64,000 bases of DNA, from the NCBI GenBank assembly GCA_902603945.1, contig CACKWP010000002.1:62001-126000 (forward strand). Reading direction: 5' to 3'. A program made the position numbers and the translations under genes. How positions within the stretch are numbered: the stretch's first letter is position 1; each line of letters begins with the position of its first letter. This stretch comes from an uncultured Pelagibacteraceae bacterium. GTDB lineage: Bacteria > Pseudomonadota > Alphaproteobacteria > Pelagibacterales > Pelagibacteraceae. This document shows, piece by piece, positions 58,928 to 64,000 of the stretch. A model generated the notes under the pieces. It did no database searches. It was given only the letters and a program-made list of their open reading frames with translations, and was not told the DNA's origin.

Positions 58928-59120
58928 CTATAAAATGCACTATTTCAATCTTATCTTTATTTTTCAAATATTTTTTCTTATAATTTGATCTTGGAATGAT
59001 TGCTCCATTATACTCTATCGCAACTTTTTTATTTGTTAATTTATACTTCTTTAAAAGATCTAATATTGAATAATTAGTTTTAATAACTACTTTTTTTCCA
59101 TTTAATTGTATTTTTGCCAT
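58917..59120 (-). CDS. thiS: Thiamine biosynthesis sulfur carrier ThiS
   Basis: A 67-residue ubiquitin-fold sulfur carrier ending in the required GG tail (FIGGG, one residue past the usual GG). The protein has the small [18 protein letters not shown] opening and [15 protein letters not shown] core. The last glycine at the C-terminus is thiocarboxylated in the active form. It overlaps thiG by 11 bases. Only 26 bases separate its start from that of the divergent aroQ. Confidence 0.9.
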   Translation of the reverse strand: MAKIQLNGKKVVIKTNYSILDLLKKYKLTNKKVAIEYNGAIIPRSNYKKKYLKNKDKIEIVHFIGGG

Positions 59121-59146
59121 AATTAAGCTATTCAGTATTGAAATTT

Positions 59147-59590
59147 ATGAATAAAATTATAATTCTTAATGGACCAAACCTCAACCTTTTAGGTGAAAGA
59201 GAAAAAAATCAATACGGAAGTTTTACCTTAAAAGATATTGAAAAAAATTGTAATGATTTCGCAAAAACAAATGATATTAGCTTATCTTTATTTCAATCAA
59301 ATATTGAAGGGGAGTTGGTGAACAAAATTCAAAGTTCACGAGAAAATCAAGATGGATTAATAATTAATGCTGGAGGATACACTCACACATCTGTAGCAAT
59401 CCTTGATGCCTTAAAAATACTTAAAATTCCAATTATTGAATTGCATATCAGTAACATTTATAATAGAGAAGAGTTCAGACACAAATCATTGATAAGTAAA
59501 GTTGCTAAAGGTGTCATTTGTGGTTTTGGGGCTGAAGGTTATATAATGTCATTAAAAGCTATGAACAAACTTTTAAAAAATGAAAATTGA
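59147..59590 (+). CDS. aroQ: 3-dehydroquinate dehydratase, type II
   Basis: Third step of the shikimate pathway. The N-terminal IILNGPNLNLLGEREKNQYG holds the catalytic arginine and tyrosine, INAGGYTHTSVA the catalytic histidine region, and ELHISNIYNREEFRHKS the substrate-binding loop. I chose the ATG at 59147 (147 residues); a TTG three codons earlier also opens the frame. It overlaps accB by 11 bases and is probably transcribed with accBC. This pairing is common in alphaproteobacteria. Confidence 0.96.
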   Translation: MNKIIILNGPNLNLLGEREKNQYGSFTLKDIEKNCNDFAKTNDISLSLFQSNIEGELVNKIQSSRENQDGLIINAGGYTHTSVAILDALKILKIPIIELHISNIYNREEFRHKSLISKVAKGVICGFGAEGYIMSLKAMNKLLKNEN

Positions 59591-60005
59591 TAAAAAATTA
59601 ATAAAAGAACTAGTTGATAACCTAAAAGAATTTGATCTTACAGAATTAGAATATCAAGATGGACAAACAAAAATTAAAGTTTCAAAAGCATCCAAAGGAA
59701 TCGAACAAATTAAGACTAGTGCAGTGGTCTCTCCAAATAAAGCAGTCCTAAAATCTACTGACGACAGCGACGGTATAAGAGTAAAATCTCCAATAATTGG
59801 GACTGCTTACTTAGCTCCTGAACCTGGTGCTAAGAAATTTGTAGAGATTGGAGATAAAATTAAAAAAGGCCAAACTGTTATGATTGTTGAAGCAATGAAA
59901 ACGATGAATCATGTACCTTCAACTGCTGATGGGATAGTTAAAAAAGTTTTAATTGAAGATGGTCAGCCAGTAGAGTTTGGTCAAACTTTAGTTCTTCTTA
60001 AATAA
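59580..60005 (+). CDS. accB: Biotin carboxyl carrier protein of acetyl-CoA carboxylase
   Basis: Carries biotin between carboxylase half-reactions. The biotinyl lysine is in VEAMKTMNHV (about residues 102-111), a variant of the EAMKMMN motif common in alphaproteobacteria. The thumb segment GTAYLAPEPGAKKF precedes it. It has 141 residues with a serine-, lysine-rich N-terminal linker. It is the probable substrate of BirA (13000-13569). AccC starts 8 bases later. Confidence 0.96.
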   Translation: MKIDKKLIKELVDNLKEFDLTELEYQDGQTKIKVSKASKGIEQIKTSAVVSPNKAVLKSTDDSDGIRVKSPIIGTAYLAPEPGAKKFVEIGDKIKKGQTVMIVEAMKTMNHVPSTADGIVKKVLIEDGQPVEFGQTLVLLK

Positions 60006-60013
60006 GTAAAGGA

Positions 60014-61351
60014 ATGTTTAAAAAAGTTTTAATAGCTAACAGAGGTGAAATAGCTGTTAGAGTAATAAGAGCTTGCAAAGAATGGGGAATCAAAACTGTT
60101 GCAGTTCATTCTAATGTAGACTCGGACTCAATGCATGTTAGGCTTGCGGATGAAAGTGTTTGCATTGGCTCTCATCAACCCCAAAATAGTTATTTAAATA
60201 TTTCATCAATTATGTCAGCTGTTGATCTTACCGGTGCTGAAGCTATTCACCCTGGTTATGGTTTTTTATCCGAAAATGCAAAATTTTCAGAAATTGTAAA
60301 AAAACATGGAATAAAGTTTATTGGTCCAAGTGCTGAAATAATTTCTAAAATGGGTGATAAAATTGAGGCAAAAAGAATAGCTAAAAAATATGGTTTACCC
60401 GTGATTGAAGGCTCAGAGGGAGGAGTAAAATCTCTAGCTGAAGCAAAATCAATTTGTAAAGAAATTGGATATCCAATTTTAATTAAAGCCGCAGGTGGTG
60501 GAGGTGGTAAAGGAATGAAGGTAGTAGAAGAGGAAAGTAAATTGGCTGATTTATTTTCGACGGCTAAAACTGAGGCAAAAAAATTTTTTAATAATGATGA
60601 ATTATATATAGAAAAATATTTTAAAAACCCTAGACATATTGAAGTGCAAATTATGTCTGGTAAAAACAAAACTATACATCTTGGAGAAAGAGATTGCTCT
60701 GTTCAGCGAAGACATCAAAAATTAATTGAGGAAACACCAAGCCCAGTTTTAACAGATGAGCAAAGAAAAGATCTTTTGGAAAAAACAGTAAAGATGGTGG
60801 AACAAATAAATTATGAAGGAGCAGGCACTGTAGAATTCATATATGAAAATGGTAAATTTTATTTTTTAGAGATGAACACTAGAGTTCAAGTAGAGCATCC
60901 AGTTACAGAAGTACAAACAGGTATTGATATTGTTAAGGAGCAGCTTTGGATAGCTTTTACAGGTGAAACTGCTTTAAAACAAATAGATATTAATCCAAGA
61001 GGTCATACAATTGAATGCAGAATTAACGCTGAAAACCCCGCATTAGACTTTCAACCTAGTCCTGGCACTATTAGCGTTTGTCATCAGCCATCAGGTTTTA
61101 GAACAAGAGTTGACGGTTCTGTTTTTCAAGGTTGTAAAATAACCCCCTACTACGACAGTTTAATAGCTAAAGTGATTTGTAAGGGGCGAAATAGAACTGA
61201 GGCTATTCAGAGAACCTTAAGATCGCTTGATGAGTTCGTACTAGAAGGAATAACAACAACAATTGATTTACATAAAAAAATATTAAACCATAAAAAATTT
61301 ATTACTTCTGATTTTGATACAAATTGGTTAGGTAAAGAAAAATTCTATTAA
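60014..61351 (+). CDS. accC: Biotin carboxylase
   Basis: ATP-grasp enzyme that carboxylates biotin on AccB. It contains ANRGEIAVRVIRA, HPGYGFLSENA, the glycine-rich IKAAGGGGGKGMK, the active-site FLEMNTRVQVEHPVTE and RGHTIECRINAENP, all family hallmarks. The length is 445 residues. It has an AAAGGA ribosome site just before the ATG. The carboxyltransferase genes accA/accD are not in this window. The stop shares TTAA with the DUF2155 gene. Confidence 0.98.
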   Translation: MFKKVLIANRGEIAVRVIRACKEWGIKTVAVHSNVDSDSMHVRLADESVCIGSHQPQNSYLNISSIMSAVDLTGAEAIHPGYGFLSENAKFSEIVKKHGIKFIGPSAEIISKMGDKIEAKRIAKKYGLPVIEGSEGGVKSLAEAKSICKEIGYPILIKAAGGGGGKGMKVVEEESKLADLFSTAKTEAKKFFNNDELYIEKYFKNPRHIEVQIMSGKNKTIHLGERDCSVQRRHQKLIEETPSPVLTDEQRKDLLEKTVKMVEQINYEGAGTVEFIYENGKFYFLEMNTRVQVEHPVTEVQTGIDIVKEQLWIAFTGETALKQIDINPRGHTIECRINAENPALDFQPSPGTISVCHQPSGFRTRVDGSVFQGCKITPYYDSLIAKVICKGRNRTEAIQRTLRSLDEFVLEGITTTIDLHKKILNHKKFITSDFDTNWLGKEKFY

Positions 61352-61851
61352 GCGTTACTACAATTTAAAAGTTGAATATCATAAATTGCATGGTCAAATG
61401 GGGTAAGACTTGGATCAGATGCAAATGTCCAACCATTGAATATAAAGACTTGCTCATTCTCGTTTTTAGTTAAATCTTTAACTTGCATATAAGCAACACT
61501 ATCTATCTTGTTATCTACTTTCACCTTTCCACATTTTAAAATTTTAATTTCTAAAGGACCAAAACGTTTACTTTCATTTAAATTCACAATTAACTCCGAA
61601 GATTTCGCTGTAATTTTATCAAGACCAATTAAAATAGCCTGTGATGGTTTTAATCCACTAATATCCTTTTTTTCTTTTAAATTTTTACTAGAAGAAGTGC
61701 TTTCTTTTTCCTCAATTAGCTCTTCAAAACTCGGTTTTATCTCGTCTACATTCAGTAATGGGGTGCTGGTAATCCTATTTTCTGAAAAAGAGTAATCAAA
61801 ATAAAAAAAACATAAAAGTAAAATTAAATTTGCTCTATTTCCAAGTTTCAT
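61348..61851 (-). CDS. DUF2155 family secreted protein
   Basis: A 167-residue protein with an N-terminal hydrophobic stretch (LILLLCFFYFDYSFS), likely a signal peptide. The core resembles DUF2155: KITAKSSELIVNLNESKRFG, ILKCGKVK and FNGWTFASDPSLTPFDHAIYD, with two cysteines that could form a disulfide. The family is almost confined to alphaproteobacteria and is usually next to accBC; its function is unknown. It overlaps the NDUFA12 gene by 17 bases. Confidence 0.85.
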   Translation of the reverse strand: MKLGNRANLILLLCFFYFDYSFSENRITSTPLLNVDEIKPSFEELIEEKESTSSSKNLKEKKDISGLKPSQAILIGLDKITAKSSELIVNLNESKRFGPLEIKILKCGKVKVDNKIDSVAYMQVKDLTKNENEQVFIFNGWTFASDPSLTPFDHAIYDIQLLNCSNA

Positions 61852-62185
61852 ATTTTTTTTTTATTACATTTTTTCTTATTTTTGTTGATACATAACTATT
61901 TTTAGTTCCAGTTTGATTTTCTAAATGATTTTTTTGCCATTTAAATTTTGTAATTTTTTCATCAGGAATTTTGTCAATTGTATGATGTATCCACAAATAC
62001 CAATCTGAACTGATTTTAGTAGCTTCAATGTTTCCTGAGTAAACGACCCATCTTTCGTCTTTTTTGCTTTTATAATATTTGTTTCCTAGCTCATCAGAAC
62101 CAACATATTTTCCAAAAAAAAGTGTTTTAAGAAAAGTTCCAAAAGTTTGTTTGTTCCACCAAGTAAAAATTATTTTAAAGGCCAT
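61835..62185 (-). CDS. Complex I accessory subunit, NDUFA12 (B17.2) family
   Basis: A 116-residue protein with GKYVGSDELGNKYYKSKKDE, RWVVYSGNIEATKISSDWYLWIHH and KWQKNHLENQTGT, the tryptophan-rich motifs of the NDUFA12 family. This accessory subunit is known from mitochondria and alphaproteobacteria. It is encoded outside the nuo cluster (13569-27441), as in many relatives. It probably stabilises complex I. Confidence 0.92.
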   Translation of the reverse strand: MAFKIIFTWWNKQTFGTFLKTLFFGKYVGSDELGNKYYKSKKDERWVVYSGNIEATKISSDWYLWIHHTIDKIPDEKITKFKWQKNHLENQTGTKNSYVSTKIRKNVIKKKYETWK

Positions 62186-62220
62186 ATTCTAAATTTAAAA
62201 TCCACACACTTCTTAATTGT

Positions 62221-62248
62221 ATTATAAAATAATAGACACCTTATACAA
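62221..62248 (-). promoter_or_regulatory. Candidate promoter for the NDUFA12-DUF2155 pair
   Basis: On the minus strand TTGTAT (62243-62248) and a perfect TATAAT (62221-62226) are 16 bases apart. A start near 62214 would leave about 28 bases before the ATG at 62185. It overlaps the opposite-strand candidate at 62233-62260. Confidence 0.5.
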
Positions 62249-62260
62249 TTAATATATATC
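62233..62260 (+). promoter_or_regulatory. Candidate promoter for the TSCPD-domain gene
   Basis: TAGACA (62233-62238) and TATATC (62255-62260) are separated by 16 bases. A start near 62267 leaves about 20 bases to the ATG at 62286. It overlaps the divergent candidate on the other strand, so the two would compete for polymerase. Confidence 0.4.
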
Positions 62261-62285
62261 TTAATAAAGAGATTCCATAAATTTT

Positions 62286-63104
62286 ATGAAAAAATACATA
62301 GTCGAAACTTATTATACATGTACTTTTAAAACTGTTCATACTTTAAATGATCTAGATGACGCAGCTTTATCAAAAATTGATCAAAGAACTGATGGTGAAG
62401 TTGAAGTCATTGATGTTAAACTAAATAATAGAAAGACAAAAAAAATTGGTAATATTAAAGATGAAAAAGTTAAAAGTAATAAATTAGGAAAAAATTTATC
62501 TGAAAGTATTTCAAATCAAATAAAAAAATCATCAAATAATCAAAAAGAAAATACCGTTAATTTAAAAATTAAAAGTAACGCTAGATTTAGAATGCCTGAT
62601 AGAAGGAAAGGTTATATTCAAAAAGCACAAATAGGTGATCACAAAGTTTATCTTCATACTGGTGAATACGATGACGGAAAAATTGGAGAAATATTTATAG
62701 ATACAAATAAAGAAGGCGAACTTGTTAAGGCAATGATGAATAATTTTGCGATAGCTATTTCTTTAGGTTTACAATACGGAGTTCCACTAGAAGAGTATGT
62801 AGACGCTTTCATTGATACTAAATTTGAACCATCAGGGAATGTTGTTGGAAATGATAGAATACTAAGCGCATCTTCAATTCTTGATTATGTTTTTAGAGAA
62901 CTTGCTATTTCATATTTAGGCAAAGAGGAACTAGCTCATACTCCATCGATTGCTAGTACTAAAAATTTAGATATAGAAAATGGTGAAGATAAATTTTTAA
63001 AAATTGTTAAAAACATTACCTCCAAAGGTTTTGTAAGAAGCAACTATGAAGAAAAGTTAGTTGACCTCTCTGATGTTAGGATTAATCTTAAAACTAAAAA
63101 CTAA
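62286..63104 (+). CDS. TSCPD-domain protein related to the C-terminus of class II ribonucleotide reductase
   Basis: Residues about 105-230 ([20 protein letters not shown], then [31 protein letters not shown] and [13 protein letters not shown]) closely resemble the C-terminal part of B12-dependent ribonucleotide reductase NrdJ. No catalytic barrel is present. The N-terminal 90 residues ([19 protein letters not shown]) are separate. Split NrdJ systems have a small protein of this kind, but no NrdJ catalytic subunit is seen in this window. It may be a partner or a regulatory paralogue. The stop shares CTAA with aspS. Confidence 0.7.
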   Translation: MKKYIVETYYTCTFKTVHTLNDLDDAALSKIDQRTDGEVEVIDVKLNNRKTKKIGNIKDEKVKSNKLGKNLSESISNQIKKSSNNQKENTVNLKIKSNARFRMPDRRKGYIQKAQIGDHKVYLHTGEYDDGKIGEIFIDTNKEGELVKAMMNNFAIAISLGLQYGVPLEEYVDAFIDTKFEPSGNVVGNDRILSASSILDYVFRELAISYLGKEELAHTPSIASTKNLDIENGEDKFLKIVKNITSKGFVRSNYEEKLVDLSDVRINLKTKN

Positions 63105-64000
63105 TTTCTTTTAATTTCTTTTTTAAGACCAAGTTCCTTTAATTGTTTATCGTTTATTTCAGAGGGTGCTTGCATCATCAAGTCTTGAGCATTTTGGTTC
63201 ATAGGGAAAAGCGTTACCTCTCTAATGTTTTCTTTGCCAGCTAACAACATTACTATTCTGTCAATTCCCGGAGCTATTCCTCCATGCGGCGGTGCGCCGA
63301 AATTAAATGCATTGATCATTCCGCTAAACTTTTCATCGACATCTTTTTTGCTATAACCTGCAACAGAAAATAACTTATACATTAATTCAGGAATATGATT
63401 TCTAATGGCACCTGACGAGAGCTCAACCCCATTACATACAATATCATATTGATAAGCTTTTATTTCCAATGGTTTTTCAAAATTTAAATCTTTCAATTCT
63501 CCTTGAGGCATTGAAAACGGATTGTGGCTAAAAACAACTTTTTTTAAATTTTCATCAAATTCATACATCGGATAATCTATAATCCAACAAAATGCAAATT
63601 TATCTTCATCCAGTATATTTAATTCTTTTGCAATTTTATCTCTAGCTAAAGATAAAATTTTCTCTATTTCTTTTTCTTTACCGCAAGCTAAAAAAATACT
63701 ATCCCCTACTTTTGCGTTACAAATTTTCATTAATTCTTTTAATGAATCTTCACTAAAAAATTTTCCGACAGGACCTTTGCCTTTTAATTGTTTATCTTGC
63801 TCAATTGTAAAATACGCTAAACCGGATGCACCTTGCTCTTTAGCCCACCTGTCAATATTATCAAAAAAACTTCTAGGTTTATCTTTGGTATTTGGAGTTA
63901 CTATAGATCTAACAATAGATCCTGATTTTACTAATTTTTTAAATATATCAAATTTTACGTCATCTCTTTTAAAAATATCAGTAATACTTTGTATTATTAA
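63101..64000 (-). CDS. aspS: Aspartyl-tRNA synthetase, C-terminal part
   Basis: The last 300 codons of the gene lie here; the rest is beyond the right edge, and the frame stays open to base 64000. Class II motif 3 is visible in [16 protein letters not shown], and the region [15 protein letters not shown] with SHNPFSMP is the bacterial AspRS insertion and active-site part. The C-terminal [10 protein letters not shown] is typical of the bacterial type. It charges tRNA-Asp (a GTC tRNA is at 27605-27681). Whether it is discriminating or non-discriminating cannot be told from the fragment. Confidence 0.96.
   Translation of the reverse strand, partial: LIIQSITDIFKRDDVKFDIFKKLVKSGSIVRSIVTPNTKDKPRSFFDNIDRWAKEQGASGLAYFTIEQDKQLKGKGPVGKFFSEDSLKELMKICNAKVGDSIFLACGKEKEIEKILSLARDKIAKELNILDEDKFAFCWIIDYPMYEFDENLKKVVFSHNPFSMPQGELKDLNFEKPLEIKAYQYDIVCNGVELSSGAIRNHIPELMYKLFSVAGYSKKDVDEKFSGMINAFNFGAPPHGGIAPGIDRIVMLLAGKENIREVTLFPMNQNAQDLMMQAPSEINDKQLKELGLKKEIKRN

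Noticed and set aside
1..64000. CRISPR arrays, insertion sequences, rRNA or prophage genes
   Set aside because: No regularly spaced repeats, transposase, rRNA or phage-structural motifs were seen on either strand.

Overview
The window looks like a chromosome segment from a streamlined marine alphaproteobacterium of the SAR11 / Pelagibacterales type. The DNA is visibly very A+T-rich, genes are packed with overlaps of a few bases, and there are no mobile elements, phage genes or CRISPR arrays. The order nuoABCDEFGHIJKLMN-birA-coaX-rnj-DUF1467-proS-lolC-lolD-dnaE is a typical alphaproteobacterial arrangement. A mitochondrial-type complex I accessory subunit (NDUFA12 family) is also present. The assignment rests on gene order and protein character, not on a database search.

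Layout. 1-3591 (minus): translation and envelope cluster rpsB-tsf-frr-uppS-cdsA-dxr (dxr cut by the window edge), preceded by a structured leader; pyrH is missing from its usual place. 3712-27441 (minus): a very long, nearly gap-free unit from nuoA to dnaE covering respiratory complex I, biotin ligase, pantothenate kinase, RNase J, prolyl-tRNA synthetase, lipoprotein export and the replicative polymerase. 27605-27771: tRNA-Asp and tRNA-Val. 27872-31887: a zinc-ribbon membrane protein and a small surface-sugar block (an epimerase-cupin-methyltransferase fusion broken by one base, and a GT17 glycosyltransferase). 31895-37753 (minus): tRNA-Leu-tig-clpP-clpX-lon proteostasis cluster. 37783-39732: a WecA/MraY-type transferase and an EamA transporter. 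39855-41261: glnA. 41258-47366 (minus): iscR-sufBCDSU-sufT-sufA iron-sulfur assembly operon with a probable IscR operator. 47498-56176: a hydrolase, anmK, tyrS, an AsmA-like protein, prfB (with a programmed +1 frameshift) and mrcA. 56322-64000: rne, thiS-thiG, aroQ-accB-accC, a DUF2155 protein, an NDUFA12 protein, a TSCPD-domain protein and aspS (cut by the window edge).

The genes cooperate in core functions. The Suf system supplies clusters for complex I, SufT and SufA mature them, and the AccB biotin carrier is the likely substrate of the reduced BirA. ClpXP, Lon and trigger factor form one protein quality control locus. UppS, the WecA-like transferase, MrcA and AnmK serve the envelope.

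The observations most worth checking are: the one-base break in a three-domain sugar gene; an RNase E lacking its zinc-link cysteines; tig starting seven bases after a tRNA; recurrent shared stop codons at convergent gene ends; the rpsB leader; the missing pyrH; the prfB recoding site; and the IscR operator. I saw no clear novel defence or mobile system.
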